A stretch of 64,000 nt of DNA. Origin: Siminovitchia terrae. GTDB lineage: Bacteria; Bacillota; Bacilli; Bacillales; Bacillaceae_C. A model generated the notes under the pieces. That model was not told the DNA's origin and did not search any database. It saw only the letters and a program-made list of their open reading frames with translations. The translations under genes were made by a program, and so were the position numbers. This document shows positions 37,727-45,418 of the stretch, in pieces; position 1 is the first letter of the stretch, and each line of letters begins with the position of its first letter. The stretch spans positions 62,001-126,000 of the forward strand of contig NZ_QYTW02000013.1 in the NCBI RefSeq assembly GCF_003605405.2. The letters are read 5' to 3'.

Positions 37727-37921
37727 ATCAAATGCGCCTTGGCGTATTTGCGCCCAGATTTTATCGAGCTCCGCTCGATCAATTTCCTCTGAAAATCTGT
37801 GGCATCCGCCGGAGGCTTTAACTTTATTCAGTCGGGGTTTGAACTCCCGCTGAATGAAATACCAATTTGCATTCATCTCACCACTTACAGAAGTGGGAGA
37901 CTTCTGCTGAATGAAGTTAAA
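37727..37921 (-). repeat. Structured dispersed repeat, copy 6
   Basis: Full-length copy inserted inside the persulfide operon, in sense orientation. Its TTTAA head gives the TAA stop of the upstream rhodanese, and its tail is followed within one base by the ribosome site of the next rhodanese. One substitution (CTCGATCAATT) weakens the main hairpin. Confidence 0.92.
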
Positions 37922-38270
37922 ACCAGGCATTCATCCCGCCACGGACATTTGCCAATTTCATGTATCCTTTTTTCTTCAGGATCCGGCACGCTTGTAGGCT
38001 CCTCATTCCACTTTGGCAAATTAAGATGATTTCTTTTTCCTTTAAAATCCTTTGATTTGCTTGGCTTTCCAACATATGAAGAGGGATGTTTTGAAAGCCT
38101 GGAATATGGTTTCTTTGATACTCGGCTGGTGTCCTTACATCAACAAATTGCTTGTTTTTATCCTGCAACATTGTCTTTAATTCATCCACTTTAATCTGCC
38201 GTATTCCTCTGGGCGGCAGCATCCGCCATATAATGAACACGACAAACAACGTAAAAGCGATTGCTCCCAT
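37917..38270 (-). CDS. Membrane-anchored rhodanese
   Basis: 117 residues: an N-terminal hydrophobic anchor (about 3-18) then a rhodanese domain with active loop ICQSGMRS. It ends NAWF with TAA from the repeat. The usual rhodanese end is at this point, so little if anything is missing. GGAGGG upstream. Confidence 0.87.
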   Translation of the reverse strand: MGAIAFTLFVVFIIWRMLPPRGIRQIKVDELKTMLQDKNKQFVDVRTPAEYQRNHIPGFQNIPLHMLESQANQRILKEKEIILICQSGMRSLQACRILKKKGYMKLANVRGGMNAWF

Positions 38271-38293
38271 AGCTCTTCAATCAACCCTCCTGC

Positions 38294-38773
38294 CTATATA
38301 AACAGATTCACATGACCAATTTCTGCATCTGCAAGATAGGCTGCCACACCTGCATAGTCAATTCCATCCAAGAGCTCCTCCTGCTGTAATCCAAGCAGAT
38401 CCATCGTCATTGTACAGGCAACTAATTTGATATCCTGTTCCTTTGCCATATCAATCAATTGAGGCAACGGGATAGCATTATGCTTTTTCATGATATCTTT
38501 AATCATTTTCGGCCCCAACCCGGCAAAATTCATTTTGGAAAGTCCCATTCGGTCTGCGCCTCTTGGCATCATTTTGCCAAACATCTTTTCCATGAACCCT
38601 TTTTTGACCGGGATGTTCTCCTCCTTGCGTAGCGCGTTCAAGCCCCAAAATGTGTGAAAAATGGTCACTTCATGGTCATAGGCTGCGGCACCATTTGCGA
38701 TGATGTATGCTGCCATCGCTTTATCGTAATCGCCGCTGAACAGCACGATTGTCGTTCTTTTCTTTTCTTCCAT
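38294..38773 (-). CDS. DsrE/DsrF-like sulfur-transfer protein (YrkE-like)
   Basis: A 159-residue DsrE2-type protein with a single conserved Cys in LVACTMTMDLLG, fitting a sulfur relay role. First gene of the CstR-controlled unit; its promoter and two operators lie directly upstream. ATG at 38773 chosen for GGAGGGAGC upstream; an earlier ATG at 38791 lies inside the operator region. Confidence 0.87.
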   Translation of the reverse strand: MEEKKRTTIVLFSGDYDKAMAAYIIANGAAAYDHEVTIFHTFWGLNALRKEENIPVKKGFMEKMFGKMMPRGADRMGLSKMNFAGLGPKMIKDIMKKHNAIPLPQLIDMAKEQDIKLVACTMTMDLLGLQQEELLDGIDYAGVAAYLADAEIGHVNLFI

Positions 38774-38791
38774 CGTTGCTCCCTCCACCAT

Positions 38792-38807
38792 ATACCCATT
38801 AGGGTAT
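38792..38807 (-). promoter_or_regulatory. CstR-like operator 1
   Basis: ATACCC-ATTA-GGGTAT, a perfect six-base inverted repeat in the DsrE gene leader. Confidence 0.7.
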
Positions 38808-38834
38808 TATTAAACTTAAAAAATATATTACCTT

Positions 38835-38848
38835 TACCCCTATGGGTA
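38835..38848 (-). promoter_or_regulatory. CstR-like operator 2
   Basis: TACCC-CTAT-GGGTA, directly after the -10 box and so over the likely transcription start. Confidence 0.7.
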
Positions 38849-38850
38849 TT

Positions 38851-38879
38851 ATACTATTAAAAATAAAAGAGAATGTCAA
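38851..38879 (-). promoter_or_regulatory. Sigma-A promoter of the DsrE-rhodanese operon
   Basis: TTGACA, 17 bases, TAGTAT read leftward, just past the cstR stop. Confidence 0.6.
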
Positions 38880-38889
38880 CCCTCTTTTT

Positions 38890-39153
38890 TCAGCGGCTCT
38901 TCACCAATAAGTTTACCGCTTCTTTGACAAGCTCTTCCGTACTTGCTTCCCCTGATTCATTTGCCTTTTGAACACACTCCACTAGGTTGGAGCTCACAAC
39001 CACACCAATGGTCCGATCGATAGCAGTCCGTGCAGCTGACAGTTGAATGATCACATCTTTGCAATCCTTATTTTCTTCCATCATTCTTAATATTCCTCTG
39101 AGTTGCCCTTCAATGCGTTTAACTCTGTTTTTCATTTGATCATCATAATTCAT
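38890..39153 (-). CDS. cstR: Persulfide-sensing CsoR-family repressor CstR
   Basis: An 87-residue all-helical regulator. It has Cys31 and Cys60 but Asn56 where copper sensors have His, so it matches the CstR (persulfide) rather than the CsoR (copper) type. It would form disulfide or polysulfide links and leave the operators at 38792, 38835 and 39587. GAGGGGG upstream; 12 bases after the preceding rhodanese-like gene. B. subtilis YrkD is a relative. Confidence 0.88.
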   Translation of the reverse strand: MNYDDQMKNRVKRIEGQLRGILRMMEENKDCKDVIIQLSAARTAIDRTIGVVVSSNLVECVQKANESGEASTEELVKEAVNLLVKSR

Positions 39154-39165
39154 TGAACTGCCCCC

Positions 39166-39543
39166 TCAATTGTTATTTCCTAGGCTCATGGACTTTTTTT
39201 CGTTTAATAAAACCCTGGTACTATCCGCGATTGAATAGCCACGAATGTGATAGCCCTTTTTTTGCAAATAGCGAATCCCCATATTACTTTCCAATTTGCT
39301 CGAAGCAACCAAATAAAGGTCCATGCTCGGAATGTCCTGATAATTTCTTTTTAAATAAGCAACCGGGATCGTTAATGCACCGGGTACCGGACTTTTATAG
39401 GACTCGTTAAAATCTCTTATATCAACAATCGTTATAGTATTACTTATATCTTCCTGTTCCACACTTTTGATACCGAAAACAGGAATATACCTGTTATAAA
39501 AAATCATGCCTACAACTATCATACTAAAAATCAGGATGATCAT
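39166..39543 (-). CDS. Membrane-anchored degenerate rhodanese
   Basis: 125 residues: N-terminal transmembrane helix (about 1-16), then a rhodanese fold (TITIVDIRDFNESY, PGALTIPVAYL) in which the active loop reads VASSKLESN, without the catalytic Cys. It is therefore probably a binding or regulatory module rather than an enzyme. First gene of a unit with cstR; its promoter holds an operator. Confidence 0.78.
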   Translation of the reverse strand: MIILIFSMIVVGMIFYNRYIPVFGIKSVEQEDISNTITIVDIRDFNESYKSPVPGALTIPVAYLKRNYQDIPSMDLYLVASSKLESNMGIRYLQKKGYHIRGYSIADSTRVLLNEKKSMSLGNNN

Positions 39544-39582
39544 CTAGGGTATCGTCCTCCTTAAAAATTTCATACGATGTTC

Positions 39583-39611
39583 ATTTTATACACATGGGGG
39601 TATATTGTCAA
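39583..39611 (-). promoter_or_regulatory. Promoter with embedded CstR-like operator
   Basis: TTGACA, 17 bases, TAAAAT read leftward. The spacer carries TATACCCCCATGTGTATA (39587-39604), a CstR-like box, so the repressor would block polymerase directly and autoregulate cstR. Confidence 0.75.
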
Positions 39612-39634
39612 ATCTCACTCATTATAAAAAAGAA

Positions 39635-39658
39635 AAAAGGCGAAAGAAACGATCGCCT
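39635..39658 (-). terminator. Terminator after the AmiS/UreI gene
   Basis: AGGCGA, loop, TCGCCT, then TTTTTTC read leftward. Confidence 0.75.
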
Positions 39659-39673
39659 GATAAAAATTTTGTA

Positions 39674-40285
39674 TTATGAAGCCACATTCTTCGGAATAGA
39701 AGATCCTTGTCTTTCGGAAAAATAGGCGGCAATAAAATAAATAATAGCCAGCCCTGCCACAATCAACGCAATCGTGTTGCTCAGGTTATCCCATAGCTCC
39801 GCCAAGCCTAAAAAGGCCGGAATCGTACAAGTAATCCAAGCCATTACAAAAGTTACTTTTCCGACATAGCGTCCAATGTCCATGTTTTTTGCCAAGACTA
39901 AATAGAATAAAAACCATAAATATGACCAAAACAACCATATAATTCCAAATTTTATATCTGCAGTGTTAAAGCTAATACAAGAAAAGCCAAGTGCCAAAAT
40001 CGAAACCCATAGACAATACCAGCCCAGCCCGGATGTTTCAAGGCCAAACCAGTTTGTCAGCCCGACATATAAATAGGTGAAGCCAAATAAAAAAATACTA
40101 GCCGCTCCCATTATTTCCGACATATTTCCGTCCGCTTTTATGATCAAATAAATAGGGGTGAAAACTTGCAGTATCCCGATGAAAATATTAAAGACCGAAG
40201 CACTTTTTCCGTCAATCCTGCCAAGTAACATTAAGGAATTGATAAACAAAACTCCACCGACATAAAGCAGTCCCACATTAGACAA
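39674..40285 (-). CDS. AmiS/UreI-family urea or amide channel
   Basis: A 203-residue protein with six hydrophobic segments. The family marks are LLYVGGVLFINS at the start and FGFTYLYVGLTNWFGLE in the middle, as in H. pylori UreI and amidase-linked AmiS. It would let urea or short amides cross the membrane. No urease or amidase gene is in the window. Start is TTG with AGGAGGGG six bases upstream. Confidence 0.88.
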   Translation of the reverse strand: MSNVGLLYVGGVLFINSLMLLGRIDGKSASVFNIFIGILQVFTPIYLIIKADGNMSEIMGAASIFLFGFTYLYVGLTNWFGLETSGLGWYCLWVSILALGFSCISFNTADIKFGIIWLFWSYLWFLFYLVLAKNMDIGRYVGKVTFVMAWITCTIPAFLGLAELWDNLSNTIALIVAGLAIIYFIAAYFSERQGSSIPKNVAS

Positions 40286-40591
40286 AGGGTTCCCCTCCTT
40301 TTTCGAGAATCTTTCACTCCCTGTCGTCCTTGAAACAGCCCGATTTAATTGTCGCCCCCTCCTGTTTCCGGCTAATTATTTTGAATATTATATTAATTCG
40401 AGGTGGTTGTCAATGATATGTAAGCCTTGCAAAAAAATTTATGCGGCCAATCCATCAAGATTGATTTATCCCCCATTTTTGTAGGGAAACATCCGGACAG
40501 TAAGTCTGAAGAGGGTATATAAGTTTAGTCTATGAGGAGGAATGGAGCGATATAAAATCGTACAATATTTTCAAAACATTGCTGAAGGCGT

Positions 40592-40787
40592 ATCAAATGC
40601 TCCTTGGCGTATTTGCGCCCAGATTTTATCGAGCTTAAGTTCGATAAATTTCCTCTGAAAATCTGTGGCATCCGCCGGAGGCTTTAACTTTATTCAGCCG
40701 GGGTTTGAACCCCCACTGAATGGAATACCAATAGGCATTCATCTCTCCACTTACAGAAGTGGGAGACTTCTGCTGAATGAAGTTAAA
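40592..40787 (-). repeat. Structured dispersed repeat, copy 7
   Basis: Full-length copy between the DUF6241-like gene (upstream) and the channel gene (downstream), same orientation. The hairpin is GAGCTTAAGTTC, a G-U change that keeps pairing. The tail has GCTCC for GCGCC. Confidence 0.9.
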
Positions 40788-40845
40788 CATCCTTTATCAA
40801 GTTACCCCCTCCTGTATTTTTTTCTAATACCGGAAGTAGGCGTAA

Positions 40846-40893
40846 AAAAATGTACCAATAGAAGCGGGACATTCCGCCTTCACGGTACATTTT
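40846..40893 (-). terminator. Terminator after the DUF6241-like gene
   Basis: AAAATGTACC, loop, GGTACATTTTTTT read leftward. Confidence 0.75.
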
Positions 40894-40899
40894 TCTATC

Positions 40900-41481
40900 T
40901 TAATTGTTTTGTTCAAAATAACGCTGAATATATTCTTGCTCTTTAATTCTGCTTTTTTCGGTGACTTTCTCACCGTCATATATTCCATATGGCTTAGAAA
41001 CAAGGCTTAAAAGAAATTCGGTTTCATCTGTGATGTTATCAAAGTTGCCCTCAAGCCATCTGTCCAATATACTTTCGTATGAATAGGCACTATTCTTCGT
41101 ATTCCTTGAAATCTCAATAGAATCCACCTGTTGTTCAAGATAAAATATATTACCTTTTGTCATTTGGATCCGTCGAACCGAATCAGCAACAATCTCTGGA
41201 GGGGTATCATTCTCCCCTCCAATATTCACTTTTTGAAGGGACATCTCGACCATTCTCGTGATCAAGGTCAATTCATCAGATATTTCACCAACATCTCTTT
41301 CTGCTGTCACTCTTTCCTCATTAGTAGCTATATATTTGATCGGCGCTGCTATTTCCAGGCTGGATGCGTCCTTGTTACTCTTATCGGCACCCATTTCGCT
41401 ATCACTGAACGTGAAAGCAAAATAAACGCCTGCAGGAACCGCTGCCAGTCCGGCAATGCCGAGCGCGATATTTTTTTTCAT
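40900..41481 (-). CDS. Hypothetical exported or membrane-anchored protein (DUF6241-like)
   Basis: 193 residues with an N-terminal signal/anchor (KKNIALGIAGLAAVPAGVYF) and a predicted helical extracellular part: ISDELTLITRMVEMSLQKV, then a DRWLEGNFDNI segment. It resembles the Bacillus family I know as DUF6241; no function is established. Confidence 0.65.
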   Translation of the reverse strand: MKKNIALGIAGLAAVPAGVYFAFTFSDSEMGADKSNKDASSLEIAAPIKYIATNEERVTAERDVGEISDELTLITRMVEMSLQKVNIGGENDTPPEIVADSVRRIQMTKGNIFYLEQQVDSIEISRNTKNSAYSYESILDRWLEGNFDNITDETEFLLSLVSKPYGIYDGEKVTEKSRIKEQEYIQRYFEQNN

Positions 41482-41663
41482 TCATGTTTCCTCCAAAAAC
41501 TCTCAACCGTTGATATACCTAGGCTCCACTTCTTCAATGTATCGTACGGAAATTTTTATTTGCTGGTGGAGGTCTTTGGGTCTTATAGATTTCCGAATGA
41601 TAAGCAGCATGTTCATTTTCCGAATCTGCTTTTTCTCGAAATAGAATCCCTTTTACCATGTAA

Positions 41664-42488
41664 TCACCATTCGTTATAATAAGAACCGTTCTCATTATGC
41701 AAATACTTGAAACCATACTTTTGGGACAACTTCTTACTTTTTGCCTCATCTTTAAAACCTATTGCCAGTACCTGTATACCATATTGCTTTCTTAGCTTTT
41801 GTAATCGTTCCATTTTTTCTAACGCCCATTCATCATGCGCAACTTCCCTGTAAGAAAAATCTTCCCACATAATAAAATCAACGTAAGGGGTTGTATAATC
41901 CATGAGTGTATCAAATCCCCAATTTTGTCCTATAGACAAATCGTCATACTCCGCCTTTATTTTTTTCATAAATTCTCGCATAGCTTCATTTTGTGATCGC
42001 TGTTCATCCGGTTGCAAAAAGGAATTAATATTTCCTACCGTATCAAGAAACACACCATCCAAACCTTTTTGAACAACCTGCTTCTCTATCTCTTCTAGTA
42101 AAACTTTTTGATAATGAACCGAAGTCATATCCATCATGTAAGAATCCCACTGTTCAAAGTACATTTTAGTCCCATTTTCATCTTTATAAAAATCATCTTC
42201 TTTGAACTGATGATAAAGTTCTTTGTTCCATTTGTCTCCTTCCATTGCATTAATATATCCATATACTAATGTCCCCTGTTGCTGTGCAGCTGAGATATAA
42301 TCTTGTTGCATTTCAATCGGCTCAACGATGACCAAATCCATTTCTTTCATTTGATCGCCGATTTTGACACTCCCTTTATCCAAGTAATATTTAAATCGTT
42401 CGATATCTTTTATTGTTGTTCGCTCAGCACATGACCCAAGTATGAATAAGGGAAGGACACATGAACATAAGATTATTTTTTTCATCAT
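41664..42488 (-). CDS. Glycoside hydrolase family 114-type lipoprotein
   Basis: 274 residues with lipobox LGSC (Cys about 20) and a TM1410/GH114 barrel: VYGYINAMEGD, WDSYMMDMTSVHYQ, KGLDGVFLDTVGN (acidic residue) and SIGQNWGFDT. Family members are alpha-1,4-polygalactosaminidases that cut galactosamine polysaccharide; here it may act on the cell's own exopolysaccharide or a biofilm. The gap to the next gene (41482-41663) holds no confident ORF. Confidence 0.82.
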   Translation of the reverse strand: MMKKIILCSCVLPLFILGSCAERTTIKDIERFKYYLDKGSVKIGDQMKEMDLVIVEPIEMQQDYISAAQQQGTLVYGYINAMEGDKWNKELYHQFKEDDFYKDENGTKMYFEQWDSYMMDMTSVHYQKVLLEEIEKQVVQKGLDGVFLDTVGNINSFLQPDEQRSQNEAMREFMKKIKAEYDDLSIGQNWGFDTLMDYTTPYVDFIMWEDFSYREVAHDEWALEKMERLQKLRKQYGIQVLAIGFKDEAKSKKLSQKYGFKYLHNENGSYYNEW

Positions 42489-43128
42489 TTTCTCGTTTCT
42501 CCCAGTGGTCTTTTTTCCTGAACGAGCTGTTAAATCGTTTCATGTCTTTTTCATCGAGAAAATAAGAAGAAGCTGAACAATAAGAAATCCATTTCATGGC
42601 TTCTTTCTTAATGACTAGTAAACCCTCAAATTAATACATTTGCGAAATCAGCAACAGTTACAGAATCATTTTAGCAGAATCTTTGATGGTGAACTCTTTC
42701 CAATCAACATGGAGAGGAAAAATAACTATCAAATGCGCCTTGGCGTATTTGCGCCCAGATTTTATCGAGCTTCGCTCGATAAGTTTCTTCTGAAAATCTA
42801 TGGTATCCGCTGGAGGCTTTGACTTTATTCAGCCGGGGTTTGAACCCCCACTGAATGGAATACCAATAGGCATTCATCTCACCACTTACAGAAGTGGGAG
42901 ATTTCTGCTGAATGAAGTTAAAATTCATTTGTTCTGCATTTACATATAATAGCATAAAAAAGACTTTGGTGATGATAATGTTTTCTTTTTCCTTCAAAAG
43001 GGGAGTAATTTGATTAAGAAACAAATAAAAAAAACCATAGGTGAGTCAACACCTTCGGTCCATTCAAAAAATAGCATAATTCCCTTCAAGAGGGGATATA
43101 TCGGAGTGATTCCTTTAATTTTTTGAAG
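42489..43128. other. Gene-poor stretch around repeat copy 8
   Basis: Repeat copy 8 is the only recognisable element. A minus-strand open frame at 42994-43257 has no ribosome site and no recognisable domain. Confidence 0.5.
42728..42922 (-). repeat. Structured dispersed repeat, copy 8
   Basis: Full-length copy, minus orientation like the GH114 gene downstream. Loop TTC; several substitutions (GGTATCCGCTGG) in the GC-rich block. Confidence 0.9.
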
Positions 43129-43242
43129 ATGAACACATGGAATACCGTTAATTTTGATGAGCCGGTAGGAATGAAGGAGATTGTTTGTGAGTATGAAAAT
43201 GTAATTATAGATAATCCGGAACAATTTTGGAGAGAATTGTAA
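43129..43242 (+). other. Small ORF, possibly a gene remnant
   Basis: 37 residues (begins MNTWNTVNFDEPVGMKE), no ribosome site. The end overlaps the region of the broken membrane gene. Could be a fragment of an older gene. Confidence 0.25.
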
Positions 43243-43243
43243 T

Positions 43244-43489
43244 ATGGTTTCATCCAAGAACAGGCATGCGATCGTCTTTATAAGCTCATTGGGTTTTATA
43301 GTGATAACAGTGCAAGTGTGGGTTATGGGGAGTCTTACTTTTTATTATCACACCGGTTCCAATCATAAAAAGAGTCAGCGATTATCAAGCAGCGTTACTT
43401 TTTGTAAGCATTTCGGTAACGATGCTTTTCGGAGAAGGTTTCGGCGAGGGCATTGATCATAATGTAATCGGTATTGTAGTTATATAAAG
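43244..43489 (+). pseudogene. Frameshifted small membrane-protein gene
   Basis: One frame gives MVSSKNRHAIVFISSLGFIV and a hydrophobic helix, then turns polar. The -1/+2 frame from about 43334 continues hydrophobic (LLFIITPVPIIK, then FVSISVTMLFGEGFGEGID) to a stop at 43489. Joined, they would make an ~80-residue two-helix protein. A terminator follows at 43636. Confidence 0.4.
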
Positions 43490-43635
43490 ATTGATAAAAA
43501 ACTCTCTTCTCTCCATTTGCAACAACAATTAAAAAACCGTTATTTTGAAAAGAGATTGATCAAAATGACGTTTTCCTGTTTGATTAAATATCAATTTTTT
43601 ATAATAATGTTTGAGCATTTCTTATTGAACTAACC

Positions 43636-43672
43636 CCCCGTTTGTTTAAGTACATACTTTAACAAACGGGTT
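43636..43672 (+). terminator. Terminator after the broken membrane gene
   Basis: CCCGTTTGTT, loop, AACAAACGGG, then TTTTT. Confidence 0.75.
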
Positions 43673-43807
43673 TTTAAAGATTAAAAATTTCAACTTCGAA
43701 ATACCTTATATATGAGAGCAAGAGATGAATCTTCCCGAAGCTTTCGTTTATTCTCTTGCTCCGGCTTAGTAGTAGGCGTCACCTATATCCGCTTCAAGGT
43801 AAAAGGA

Positions 43808-44305
43808 TCAATCCATACCCTCTCTTAATTTGACCATGTTATACCAGCGTTCTCCTCCATGTTGTGATTCAGCAATGCCATGGTTAACAAATCCAAATTT
43901 TTCATAAAAAGTAACTAATTCCCGTTTGCATGTTAACGTGATTCCTTCTCTTTCATTTTCCTCTACAAGCTCTTCCATTTTCTCAATCAAAATTTTTGCA
44001 ATTCCTTGATTTCTAGCCTGTTTGGACACAGCTAACCCTAAAACACTCTGATATCCCCCTATTTTCGGGTTCTCTTTGATTTTCTCAAAAAGGTCATCGG
44101 TTATATATGTTTGATTAATGATAGGGCCATTAATATAACCAAGGATCTCCCCCTCCTTTTCTGCCACAATAAAGGTATCAGGTATCAACTGAATCCTCTC
44201 CACAAATGCTTCTTTCGTGGCAGCTTCTTCAATTAAAAACCCTTCATTTTCAATATTTAACAGTTGTTTTAAATCTGTAGTTTGAACATTTCTTAAAGAA
44301 ATCAT
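43808..44305 (-). CDS. GNAT N-acetyltransferase
   Basis: A 165-residue acetyl-CoA-dependent transferase. Motif A is VLGLAVSKQARNQGIAKILIEKM (Q/RxxGxA type) near residue 90, and the C-terminal strand FYEKFGFVNHG is typical. It is similar in outline to arylalkylamine-type acetyltransferases. Substrate unknown. No repeat nearby. Confidence 0.82.
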   Translation of the reverse strand: MISLRNVQTTDLKQLLNIENEGFLIEEAATKEAFVERIQLIPDTFIVAEKEGEILGYINGPIINQTYITDDLFEKIKENPKIGGYQSVLGLAVSKQARNQGIAKILIEKMEELVEENEREGITLTCKRELVTFYEKFGFVNHGIAESQHGGERWYNMVKLREGMD

Positions 44306-44370
44306 TTCGTCTATAACCCCTCTCGTGAACTACATCGCCATTGAAATGAAATAGCTATTTAATGTTTACT

Positions 44371-45069
44371 TCAGAAATCTTTTAACTGTTTAATTTGGTT
44401 ACCTTTACTATCGAAATTTTTTTCATCCAACCATTGCTGCAGTGCCCTTTTTCGATTCGGCCACTCTTCTATTAACATGGAAAACCAACTAGTATCTCTC
44501 AGTCGATTTTTATAAATCATATCCCTTCTAAAAGTTCCTTCATATTTGAAACCAAGTCTATTGGCAGCATTTTTAGAGGGAACATTCAGATCATCACATT
44601 TCCATTCATATCTTCTATATTGCAGTTCCTCAAAAACATACTTTGCTAGTAAATAATGAGCCTCTGTTGCAATTCTCGTTCTTTTCATTTTATCTGAAAA
44701 ATTTACATCTCCAACTTCAATTACACCGTCCTTTTGATTAATTCTCATTAAAGAAAACAATCCGAGGGGATTTCCTGATTCCTTCTCTAGAACCGCATAA
44801 TAAAATCTATTACTATGATTCATGCAATCATCGACAAATTTATCAAATGTTGCCATATCATTAATAGGTTCATATATTAAGTAAGTCCAGTTACTATGAT
44901 CGACATTCTGTTGATAGGCTTCAAAAAGTTTTTTAGTATGTTTTTTCGAAAGTTTTTCTAAGATGGTATACTTGCCAACATGTTCAATTTTGGAAGGAAA
45001 TTCTCTTTTTTCCCATGCTAAAATCTCTTCACCAATCTGTTGGTTAAATTCATTTACTTTTGTTTTCAT
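44371..45069 (-). CDS. GNAT N-acetyltransferase, RimJ/RimL type
   Basis: A 232-residue enzyme of the RimJ/RimL-like (Acetyltransf_3) branch: VGDVNFSDKMKRTRIATEAHYLLAKYVFEEL and RYEWKCDDLNVPSKNAANRLGFKYEGTFR are hallmarks. ATG at 45069 has AGAAGGAGGGAAC upstream; the nine residues before it in the open frame overlap that site. Substrate unknown. Confidence 0.85.
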   Translation of the reverse strand: MKTKVNEFNQQIGEEILAWEKREFPSKIEHVGKYTILEKLSKKHTKKLFEAYQQNVDHSNWTYLIYEPINDMATFDKFVDDCMNHSNRFYYAVLEKESGNPLGLFSLMRINQKDGVIEVGDVNFSDKMKRTRIATEAHYLLAKYVFEELQYRRYEWKCDDLNVPSKNAANRLGFKYEGTFRRDMIYKNRLRDTSWFSMLIEEWPNRKRALQQWLDEKNFDSKGNQIKQLKDF

Positions 45070-45358
45070 ATAGTTCCCTCCTTCTAATATATACATACTT
45101 TAATTTATAAGTTGTCCCTAGTGAAGGTACAAAATTGGGAATGATAAGAGGGACAGTTTATGATTATTTTAATACCTACTACAAAGTGCATACTTATATT
45201 TTATCAGTGCTTCTCCCACGAATTATCATAAATACTATTTAATTTTGTTTCCCCCTTTCTTGTTTCGTACTCATAGGCAAAATGCTCTCGAGAGATGACA
45301 CAAGACAAATATTCCTTTCAGGTGACAAGTACTACCTCGGGACTGACGCAAAAATAAA

Positions 45359-45387
45359 TTGAACTTGTTATCAGTATCTGATATATT
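45359..45387 (+). promoter_or_regulatory. Promoter of the GntR-racemase pair
   Basis: TTGAAC, 17 bases, TATATT, 32 bases before the regulator start; the rest of the 45070-45358 gap shows nothing else. Confidence 0.55.
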
Positions 45388-45418
45388 ACATTTAATATAT
45401 TTAAGTTGGTGAAAAACA

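Noticed and set aside
37712-37930. N-terminal extension of the rhodanese through repeat copy 6
   Set aside because: Same artefact; AAGGAGG directly before the ATG at 37711 marks the start.
41534-41659. 41-residue ORF between the GH114 and DUF6241-like genes
   Set aside because: GGTGAT lies too close to the ATG and the sequence has no recognisable features; coding status not supportable.
43730-43800. Hairpin-like text TTCCCGAAGC.. near the GNAT gene end
   Set aside because: Pairing is short and has no T-tract; not called a terminator.
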